64,000 bases of DNA from Parapontixanthobacter aurantiacus (GTDB taxonomy: Bacteria > Pseudomonadota > Alphaproteobacteria > Sphingomonadales > Sphingomonadaceae). The DNA is taken from assembly GCF_009827635.1 (NCBI RefSeq), contig NZ_WTYW01000001.1, forward strand, positions 1,010,001 through 1,074,000. Direction: 5' to 3'. The position numbers were made by a program, and so were the translations under genes. Shown piece by piece: positions 9,150 through 15,966 of this stretch (positions are counted from its first letter, which is position 1; each line of letters begins with the position of its first letter). The notes under the pieces were generated by a model. That model was not told the DNA's origin. It ran no database searches and worked only from the letters and a program-made list of their open reading frames with translations.

Positions 9150-10577
9150 ATGAGTTTGTCGCCGAAACCGGTCGTAACGCGCTTCGCGCCCTCGCCCACC
9201 GGGTTTCTGCACATTGGAGGCGCGCGAACGGCACTCTTCAATTGGCTGTTCGCGCGACATCACGGCGGAAAGGCTCTGCTCCGGATCGAGGATACCGATC
9301 GCAAGCGATCCACTCCAGAAGCGATCGAAGCGATCTTCGACGGTCTTGAGTGGCTGGGTCTGGATTACGACGAAGAACCCGTATTTCAATCGAAGCGCGC
9401 AGAACGGCATGCGGAGGTTGCGGCAAAACTGCTCGCCGCCGGTCATGCCTACAAATGCTTTGCGACGGCGGAAGAACTCGAAGAAATGCGCGCTGAGCAG
9501 CGTGCCAACAAGCAGCCTATCCGGTATGATGGCCGCTGGCGAGACCGCGACCCTTCCGAAGCGAAACCCGGCACCCCCTTCACGGTAAGGCTCAAGACGC
9601 CAAGAGGCGGCACAACCGAAATCGAGGACGCCGTTCAGGGCAAGGTGTCGGTTTCGAACGACGAGATCGACGACTATGTCCTCCTGCGGGCCGACGGTTC
9701 GCCGACCTATATGCTAGCAGTTGTCGTCGATGATCACGACATGGGATGCACGCACATCATCCGCGGCGACGATCACCTCAACAATGCTTTCCGTCAGTTG
9801 CCTGTCATTCGTGCAATGAACGAGATCGAGGGGGATTGGCCTGACCCGCGATACGCGCATGTACCGCTCATCCATGGTTCTGACGGGGCTAAACTTTCGA
9901 AGCGTCACGGTGCGCTCGGCGTCGAAGCTTACCGCGACGACTTCGGCATATTGTCGGAAGCAATGAACAATTATTTGCTCCGGCTCGGTTGGGGCCACGG
10001 CGATCGCGAAGAATTGACGCGGCAGGAAGCGATAGAGTTGTTCGATCTTTCGGGCGTCGGCAAAAGCCCGTCCCGCTTCGACCTGAAGAAGCTCGAGAAC
10101 CTGAACGGGCATTACATCCGCGAGGCCGACGATGACCGGCTCGTCGAACTTGTTGCCGAGCGGTATGAAAAGTCAATTGATCGGGACTTGTTGGCTGCAG
10201 CGATGCCGTTTCTCAAGACGAGGGCCAAGAACCTCAACGAACTGGCCGAAGGCGCTCGATTCCTGTTCGCGCAAAGACCGCTCGCGATGACCGAGAAAGC
10301 TGAGCTTCTGCTCGACGGTGATGCGCGCCTCAATCTGGCACGGGTCCACGAAGCGCTGAGCCGTGAAAATGACTGGACAAGCGAGGCACTCGAAGCCACT
10401 ACCAAATCGCTGGCCGAGACGCTCGGCCTGGGTCTGGGCAAGCTTGCGCAACCGATGCGCGCGGCGCTGACCGGCACGACGACGTCGCCGGGAATTTTCG
10501 ACGTGCTGGTCCTATTGGGCCGGGACGAGTCCCTCGCCCGTATCAGGGCGCAGGCCGCTCCGACCGAAGACGAATGA
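9150..10577 (+). CDS. gltX: Glutamate--tRNA ligase
   Basis: Charges tRNA-Glu (and possibly tRNA-Gln) with glutamate. It has 475 residues, the normal length for a bacterial GluRS. The class I signature is [10 protein letters not shown] at residues 21-30 (HIGH motif) after FAPSPTGFL, and the KMSKS-type loop is [13 protein letters not shown]. Other blocks are [22 protein letters not shown] and [17 protein letters not shown] ribosome-binding site lies just upstream. It is followed by gltA after 18 bp. Confidence 0.97.
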   Translation: MSLSPKPVVTRFAPSPTGFLHIGGARTALFNWLFARHHGGKALLRIEDTDRKRSTPEAIEAIFDGLEWLGLDYDEEPVFQSKRAERHAEVAAKLLAAGHAYKCFATAEELEEMRAEQRANKQPIRYDGRWRDRDPSEAKPGTPFTVRLKTPRGGTTEIEDAVQGKVSVSNDEIDDYVLLRADGSPTYMLAVVVDDHDMGCTHIIRGDDHLNNAFRQLPVIRAMNEIEGDWPDPRYAHVPLIHGSDGAKLSKRHGALGVEAYRDDFGILSEAMNNYLLRLGWGHGDREELTRQEAIELFDLSGVGKSPSRFDLKKLENLNGHYIREADDDRLVELVAERYEKSIDRDLLAAAMPFLKTRAKNLNELAEGARFLFAQRPLAMTEKAELLLDGDARLNLARVHEALSRENDWTSEALEATTKSLAETLGLGLGKLAQPMRAALTGTTTSPGIFDVLVLLGRDESLARIRAQAAPTEDE

Positions 10578-10595
10578 ATTTTAAGGAGATGTGTT

Positions 10596-11882
10596 TTGGC
10601 CGATAACGAGGCGAAGCTGCAGATTGACGATGCTACGCAGGATTTCCCGATCCTTCAGGGTAGCTGCGGACCGGATGTCATCGATATTCGCAAGCTGTAT
10701 GGTCAGACCGGACGCTTCACCTTCGATCCCGGCTATAAATCTACCGCGAGCTGCGAAAGCGCCCTGACCTTCATCGATGGTCAGGAAGGCGTCCTTCTCC
10801 ACCGCGGCTATCCCATCGGTCAGCTGGCGGAACATTCCAGTTTCATGGAAGTCTCCTACCTTCTCCTGAACGGAGAACTGCCGAAAGCGGACGAACTCGA
10901 TGAGTTCACTTATACCATCACGCGCCATACGATGCTGCACGATCAGCTTCGCCAGTTCTATCAAGGTTTCCGCCGCGATGCGCACCCGATGGCGATCATG
11001 TGCGGGGTGGTCGGCGCGCTTTCGGCTTTCTACCACGACAGCACGGATATCTCCGATCCGGAGCACCGGAAGATTTCGAGCCATCGATTGCTGGCCAAGA
11101 TGCCGACAATTGCGGCCTGGGCATACAAATATTCGATCGGTCAGCCATTTCTGCAGCCGGACAACTCACTGAGTTACACCGGCAACTTCCTGCGAATGAC
11201 CTTCGGTGTTCCGGCAGAGGAATACGAAGTCATTCCCGAAGTCGAGCGAGCAATGGACCGCATCTTCATTCTTCATGCGGACCACGAACAGAATGCTTCC
11301 ACATCGACAGTGCGGCTTGCCGGTTCGTCGGGGGCCAACCCGTTCGCCTGCATCGCCGCCGGCATCGCATGTCTTTGGGGTCCGGCGCATGGCGGCGCGA
11401 ACGAAGCCGCGTTGAACATGCTCCGCGAGATCGGAACGCCGGACAAGATCCCCCACTATATCGAGCGTGCGAAGGACAAGAACGATCCGTTCCGCCTGAT
11501 GGGCTTCGGACACCGTGTCTACAAGAACTACGATCCGCGCGCGACCGTCATGCAGAAGACGGTGCGCGAAGTTTTCGACGCACTGAAGGTGAAGGATCCG
11601 GTCTTCGAAACGGCGTTGCAGCTCGAAGAGATCGCTCTCAACGATGATTATTTCCGCGAGAAGAAGCTGTTCCCGAACGTCGATTTCTATTCGGGTATCA
11701 TCCTGTCAGCCATCGGCTTCCCGACGACGATGTTCACCGCTCTCTTCGCGCTTGCGCGGACGGTCGGCTGGGTCGCGCAATGGAACGAGATGATTTCCGA
11801 CCCAGGCCAGGTTATCGGTCGTCCGCGGCAGCTTTATACCGGTCCGACGCAACGCGACTACGTACCGGTCGACAAGCGCTGA
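10596..11882 (+). CDS. gltA: Citrate synthase
   Basis: Condenses oxaloacetate and acetyl-CoA to citrate, the entry step of the TCA cycle. It has 428 residues, the type II bacterial length. Active-site blocks are visible: [51 protein letters not shown] and NVDFYSGI. The best start is TTG at 10596, because an AAGGAG ribosome-binding site lies at 10583-10588 with 7-base spacing and the peptide then opens with a typical family N-terminus (M-ADNEAKLQ). No in-frame ATG lies nearby. A strong hairpin follows the stop. Confidence 0.97.
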   Translation: MADNEAKLQIDDATQDFPILQGSCGPDVIDIRKLYGQTGRFTFDPGYKSTASCESALTFIDGQEGVLLHRGYPIGQLAEHSSFMEVSYLLLNGELPKADELDEFTYTITRHTMLHDQLRQFYQGFRRDAHPMAIMCGVVGALSAFYHDSTDISDPEHRKISSHRLLAKMPTIAAWAYKYSIGQPFLQPDNSLSYTGNFLRMTFGVPAEEYEVIPEVERAMDRIFILHADHEQNASTSTVRLAGSSGANPFACIAAGIACLWGPAHGGANEAALNMLREIGTPDKIPHYIERAKDKNDPFRLMGFGHRVYKNYDPRATVMQKTVREVFDALKVKDPVFETALQLEEIALNDDYFREKKLFPNVDFYSGIILSAIGFPTTMFTALFALARTVGWVAQWNEMISDPGQVIGRPRQLYTGPTQRDYVPVDKR

Positions 11883-11890
11883 GACAAAAA

Positions 11891-11919
11891 GGCGAGAGCG
11901 CGAATATCGCGCTTTCGCC
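11891..11919. terminator. Hairpin terminator shared by gltA and the convergent kinase gene
   Basis: A 13-bp stem (one G-T wobble) with a 3-base loop: GGCGAGAGCGCGA at 11891-11903 pairs with TCGCGCTTTCGCC at 11907-11919. Five A residues at 11885-11889 become TTTTT after the stem on the minus strand, a classic intrinsic terminator for the operon ending at 11920. On the plus strand the following CTAATT is less T-rich, but the stem could also protect the gltA transcript. Confidence 0.8.
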
Positions 11920-13347
11920 CTAATTCGTGCCGTGAGAGTTTTTGGGGATGGATAGCGTGAAGCGTGCCCCCTGCCCCGGCGCGCTTTCGACCGACAGATC
12001 GCCACCCATCGCTCGGGCTATCTTGCGCGAAATGTAAAGCCCGAGACCGGTTCCGCCGTCGCCAGAACGACCGAGGCGCTCGAACTTGTCGAAAACCTTC
12101 GCTTGCTGGCTTTCGCTCAATCCTGCTCCCTGATCAGCGACCGTCAGCATCGCCTCGTCCTCAGTCTCGTCGAGACACAGCCAAATCTGCGAACTTTCCG
12201 GAGAATAACGGACGGCGTTACCGAGCAGGTTGAGAAGGACCTGAAGAACGCGGCGGAATTCGCCTGTCGCTGTCAGACTTTCCCCTTTTTGCGGCATGAT
12301 CAGAGAAATTCCTCTCTCCGAAGCCTTGCCGCGCAGGATACTCGCAGCACGCCGTGCAACCTCGGCCAAATCGATAATGTCGGGAGCCGTACTGAACTCT
12401 GCATCTTCCACGGCCTCCAGATCGCCCACATCGTCGATAAGATTGAGCAGATGCTGCCCGGCCGCAGCGATGTCCGAAGCGTAGTCGCTGTAGGCGTCGT
12501 CGATCGGTCCCGCGAGCTTTGTGCGGATCGTTTCGGCATTCGCGATAATACGTGCGATTGGCTGCCGAAGAACGGGGGAAAGGTCTCGCCCGATCAAGTC
12601 AAATGTCGCCGAGGCAACTTGCTTGTCTGACTGCTCCGGTGCGATGAATGCGCTGTCAGGGATCAGGTAAAGCATGAAACCAGTTGGCTGTCCTGCGTCC
12701 GGTTTGAGAGGCTGAAAACTGATCTTCCAATGCCGCTTCGAACCCGGCAACGTGCAACGCGCACCGTTCAAGACGCGCCAATGACTTTCGTCTATGTCGT
12801 CATGATCATTGAACACCACGAGATGACGCCAAGATTGTCCAATCGCCGCCTTCATTTTCTTGGCGGCGCTGATCGTGTCGGGCGCAGAGGCATCGACCGA
12901 GACGATCTCCTCATTGGGACCGAGCCGGAGTGCCAATTCCGAAAGCAGTTTCTCTGCGTCCTCGCTTCGGTTGGCCATGGACGACGCCGAAGCTAGATCT
13001 TCGCGTTGCTTGTTCCAGCTGAAAATCGCGATCCGCGTGCCTGCATATTCGGGCGCCCCGCGTTCCGCTCCACTAGTTTGACTTCCGCCGATCGCGAAAT
13101 GAGGGGTCAGTTCGATCCATGCGCGGATCTCGTGCTCTCCGTCGAAGGCGCGGATCTGTCTCGCGATGCGGAATCCATACTCCTTCGTCTTTCGGACAAG
13201 CTCCGCCAATTGGGGAACTGCGACAGGGCCCGGTATCGCGCCGCCGCAATCGGCTTGCAATTCGGCCAAGGCGTCGCCTGCTTCTATCAGCCAGCCATTC
13301 GCATCGCACCGTCCTTCGATCAGGGGTTTATCGAGGGTGTCGATCAT
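11920..13347 (-). CDS. Histidine-kinase-like protein lacking the phospho-acceptor His
   Basis: A soluble 475-residue sensor-kinase-like protein. The start chosen (MIDTLDKPL) is one base after the upstream stop (TGATATG), so the two genes are coupled. Residues 1-225 hold a PAS-like sensory region with no clear cofactor motif. The dimerisation helix around 250-310 has the H-box register S-P-V-L-R-Q-P-I (257-264): Pro258 sits where the usual SHELRTPL has its His. The ATPase domain looks intact: N-box with Asn373 and Asn377, G1 DQGAGL (405-410), F-box FDKFER and G2 GGTGLGL (431-437). By inference it may bind ATP but not autophosphorylate at the normal site. It has no adjacent response regulator and no transmembrane helix. 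Confidence 0.8.
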   Translation of the reverse strand: MIDTLDKPLIEGRCDANGWLIEAGDALAELQADCGGAIPGPVAVPQLAELVRKTKEYGFRIARQIRAFDGEHEIRAWIELTPHFAIGGSQTSGAERGAPEYAGTRIAIFSWNKQREDLASASSMANRSEDAEKLLSELALRLGPNEEIVSVDASAPDTISAAKKMKAAIGQSWRHLVVFNDHDDIDESHWRVLNGARCTLPGSKRHWKISFQPLKPDAGQPTGFMLYLIPDSAFIAPEQSDKQVASATFDLIGRDLSPVLRQPIARIIANAETIRTKLAGPIDDAYSDYASDIAAAGQHLLNLIDDVGDLEAVEDAEFSTAPDIIDLAEVARRAASILRGKASERGISLIMPQKGESLTATGEFRRVLQVLLNLLGNAVRYSPESSQIWLCLDETEDEAMLTVADQGAGLSESQQAKVFDKFERLGRSGDGGTGLGLYISRKIARAMGGDLSVESAPGQGARFTLSIPKNSHGTN

Positions 13348-13348
13348 A

Positions 13349-14299
13349 TCAAGAACCGTGCCTTGCTTCGGCGAAATACAAGGTTCGCGCCTCAACCTGA
13401 TCGATCTCACCGCTCCACGCCGCTTCCGCGTGTTCGTCGGACAGATAGGCCAGATCTGCTAATGCTGCCGTCCGTTTCTTGCCGACTGCATGAAGCGCCA
13501 GCGAAAGGCGGCTGGCCTGTGACAAGTCGAGAAGTCGGACGATCTCCTCGCGCTCCTGCTTCAACGCATCGCTCAGGAGCGAGACGAATAGAGACAGACC
13601 AGACTTTTCGAGCGGAAAAATTTCATCTCCTGTGTCCGTGACGATTGTTGCCAACCGCTCGAGCAAGGCGGTCCGGCTGTTGCGCTCGTCATAGGCGTTC
13701 CGGATTTGCGCTTCACTCGCAGTCATCGCCGCGCCGTTCTGCGGGCTGCCGCTATTGCGCCAGTCACGCAGAACCTCGTGAAGGATGTCCGCCGGGAGTT
13801 GCGACAGCGGAAGGTGCATGCGTTCGAGCGATTGCAAGAACTGCCCCTGACTTGCCACGAAACGCATTGCGAGCGAGGCAGTGCTTTCCTTATCGTCTGA
13901 AAGACAATCGCGGATCACCGGCGGGAGAATTGGGTCTGCGCCCCGTGTCTTTTGCAAACGAAGGAGAAGCGTATATTCGAGGGACAGTGCGTGACAGTGC
14001 CGAAGGAGCGCTTCGTTGTTCTCGAGATATCGACTGATCCGCCCAACAGATGGGGCGGTTGAGTTGCTCGAATTATCGGTTTCCCGTTCCGCTTCGCTCA
14101 ATTGCCGGGCAAGACTGCGGACAAGACCTCGTGTCCGAGCAATGATAGCGTCACTGAAATATCGCGAGGGCGGCGCGGCAAACAATAGGGCAAGGGTCGC
14201 ATCGGTTTGCCGTGCGAACCGTTCCTCCTGCGCCAGGCGAGCGAGGAAATCATCGGATGGTCCGACCGTTTCGTCTTCTGTCAGAACCTCGTCGCTCAT
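13349..14299 (-). CDS. Conserved helical protein, possibly DUF2336-like
   Basis: A 316-residue soluble protein, almost entirely helical by inspection, with no signal peptide or membrane segment and no catalytic motif that I recognise. The C-terminal part (about 215-290: LLERLATIV, LSLFVSLLSDALKQEREEIVRLL, LSLALHAVGKKRTAALADLA) has the rhythm of alphaproteobacterial DUF2336 proteins, but this is pattern recognition only. It sits directly upstream of the His-less kinase gene with a one-base gap, so the two products are probably made together and may interact. Confidence 0.6.
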   Translation of the reverse strand: MSDEVLTEDETVGPSDDFLARLAQEERFARQTDATLALLFAAPPSRYFSDAIIARTRGLVRSLARQLSEAERETDNSSNSTAPSVGRISRYLENNEALLRHCHALSLEYTLLLRLQKTRGADPILPPVIRDCLSDDKESTASLAMRFVASQGQFLQSLERMHLPLSQLPADILHEVLRDWRNSGSPQNGAAMTASEAQIRNAYDERNSRTALLERLATIVTDTGDEIFPLEKSGLSLFVSLLSDALKQEREEIVRLLDLSQASRLSLALHAVGKKRTAALADLAYLSDEHAEAAWSGEIDQVEARTLYFAEARHGS

Positions 14300-14322
14300 G
14301 CTTCTTCGCTAGCATGGCGTAG

Positions 14323-15501
14323 TTAATCAGTCGTTATTCTCGTTTCGCGATCGTGCCACAAGAGGACAGCGATAACGTAAACACATAGCACCATAACTGT
14401 ATGAAGCAGCTGATCGACTAAGGCTGCCATGCTTAGAAAAAGAAACAGGGTCGCCCTATCCTTCAGCATCTCCAGCCATCGAGTGTCTTTGCTTTGCGCG
14501 ATATAAAGCGTTCCGAACAGCACGACCCCAGCGAAAATCCTAACTAATGAAAAACCGGTCTCGGGCTGTAGCGAGACAATGGCGATTGCCAGAAGCTCGA
14601 AGCCGAGCAACATCGTGTTGATCCTGCTGCGTGTAGCGCCAAAATTGCGAAGTTTGTCGATGGTCGAAGCGGCGTAGATCATCGCGGTGCCGACCGCGCA
14701 CAGAAAAAGAGCAGCCGCAACGAGTTCGAAATACAGAGCCAGCAGGATCGTCGCGCATAGGACGAGAGATATCAGGCTCACCTGCCGGACGATCGAACCT
14801 TCGGGCAGACCCTTGCTAGCTACGCTCAGCGCGACACGTTGCGCCACGCCTTTCAAGGGTTGCGAAAAACGGACCGGCGTTACCACGGTTGCAAATTCGC
14901 GTTCCTCGAAATTGCCGCGTTGCTCGGACGTCGCGAACGGCAACAGGAAATAATCCTCCTGTTCCTTCACGATATCGGACAAGATGGGTGTTCCGTCCTG
15001 TAGGGCCAACCGCAGCAACGTCGAAGTTGCGTCGATGTCTTCGGGAAAGTCATGCAGGCTTTGAGCAAGGTGCCCCCGGATCATTGCCAAGCCGAACCAT
15101 CTGCGCTTCGCGTCGATCCGCTCATGCTCGTCGCCCTTTTCGTCCGCGGGAACGGCCATGACGAAAGGATCGGCAAATGCGAGTCCTTCGGCAAGTTGAG
15201 ATGAAATGGCTAACCCATCTGCAACCAGCATCAATTCGTCATCCGATCCGATGGAATTCGCGACTTTCTCGACGCTATCGCAGAACTCTACTTGGAGACC
15301 CAAACTTGAGCAGAGATTGGTAAGCCGATCATTTTGTGGCGATTGGTCGTCGACAAGAACCAGAACTTTCGAACAGCCGAATTGGTGCGCCAACTTGATC
15401 TGACGATGAATGATCGACGAACCCGCCACTGGAAGAAAGGCAGCGACTTGCTCTCGCCCTTCGGCGTTTCTGCTTAAGGCGCTTAGCAGCGCTATCCGCA
15501 C
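14323..15501 (-). CDS. NTP-transferase-like domain fused to a membrane domain (possible DIPPS-type pseudoenzyme)
   Basis: A 392-residue protein with a GTG start behind a GGGAGAGG ribosome-binding site. Residues 1-190 resemble a MobA/sugar-nucleotidyltransferase fold (LPVAGSSIIHRQIKLA, then SKVLVLVDD), but the usual GxGTR loop is replaced by SALSRNAEGRE. Residues 210-385 hold about six hydrophobic helices. Their arrangement (short basic entry, two helices, then AASTIDKLRNFGATRSRINTM) parallels CDP-alcohol phosphotransferases, yet the catalytic D-x2-D-G-x2-A-R motif is missing. Such fusions make CDP-inositol and di-inositol-phosphate in other organisms. My reading is a catalytically decayed relative; the function is unknown. 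Confidence 0.5.
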   Translation of the reverse strand: MRIALLSALSRNAEGREQVAAFLPVAGSSIIHRQIKLAHQFGCSKVLVLVDDQSPQNDRLTNLCSSLGLQVEFCDSVEKVANSIGSDDELMLVADGLAISSQLAEGLAFADPFVMAVPADEKGDEHERIDAKRRWFGLAMIRGHLAQSLHDFPEDIDATSTLLRLALQDGTPILSDIVKEQEDYFLLPFATSEQRGNFEEREFATVVTPVRFSQPLKGVAQRVALSVASKGLPEGSIVRQVSLISLVLCATILLALYFELVAAALFLCAVGTAMIYAASTIDKLRNFGATRSRINTMLLGFELLAIAIVSLQPETGFSLVRIFAGVVLFGTLYIAQSKDTRWLEMLKDRATLFLFLSMAALVDQLLHTVMVLCVYVIAVLLWHDRETRITTD

Positions 15502-15583
15502 CCGTCCTCTCCCGTCGCCAGTCGTTCACCGGTAAACGGCGACAATGCGGAAATAAAGAGGGGCTAGCTGACGGTAAGCGCGT

Positions 15584-15895
15584 TCAGCGTGCTTCCATAT
15601 TTGCAAAAGACGCGAGAACGGCATCCATTTTTCGCAACACGGTCGGCTCGCCGGGCGCGGAAGCGAGGGTCTCGTCAGCCAGCGCGACGAGCTGCTCTGC
15701 ATGGAAGCTCGCTGCGATCGCCCGCAACCGTAAGGCCGCCATGTTCCAGTTCGCGTCGCAACGCGATCTTTTCAACAGATCGAGCTGCCGGGCAATGCTG
15801 TCGAGAAAGGCAGTCGCAAGTTCTCCCTGCAGCGCGGCGTTGTCGCCCGCCGCGGCAGAGATCGTCGCCTCAAGATTGCCGTTGTCGTAAGCCAT
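15584..15895 (-). CDS. Hpt-like four-helix protein without the phospho-acceptor His
   Basis: A 103-residue soluble helical protein. Residues 30-75 can be laid over an Hpt domain: the usual A-H-x-L-K-G-x-A-x-x-L-G-A-x-x-L corresponds to A54-L55-R56-L57-R58-A59-I60-A61-A62-S63-F64-H65-A66-E67-Q68-L69. The spacing and hydrophobic positions match, but the phospho-accepting His is Leu55 and the neighbouring Lys/Gly are Arg58/Ala59. It is transcribed away from the TipN-like gene; the two share a 70-bp intergenic region with a CtrA-type box. The Hpt assignment is structural inference and may be wrong. Confidence 0.45.
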   Translation of the reverse strand: MAYDNGNLEATISAAAGDNAALQGELATAFLDSIARQLDLLKRSRCDANWNMAALRLRAIAASFHAEQLVALADETLASAPGEPTVLRKMDAVLASFANMEAR

Positions 15896-15921
15896 CGGCG
15901 CACAATCTACCGCAATTAAGG

Positions 15922-15936
15922 TTAAAAAGTTTTTAA
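15922..15936. promoter_or_regulatory. CtrA-type box TTAA-N7-TTAA
   Basis: A perfect TTAA-AAAGTTT-TTAA, the full consensus of the alphaproteobacterial cell-cycle regulator CtrA, lies in the divergent intergenic region between the Hpt-like gene (starts 15895) and the TipN-like gene (starts 15967). It is 31 bp before the latter's ATG. A further TTAA lies at 15916-15919. Only the motif is seen; binding is inferred from the family's known specificity. The match is A/T-rich in a GC-rich genome, which makes chance less likely but not excluded. Confidence 0.6.
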
Positions 15937-15966
15937 GCCCTATTCTTACGTGATAGCTTGCTTCTC

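Noticed and set aside
14323-14337. Second CtrA-like site TTAA-N7-TTAT
   Set aside because: One mismatch and inside the end of a gene (the TTAA is its stop region); not convincing.
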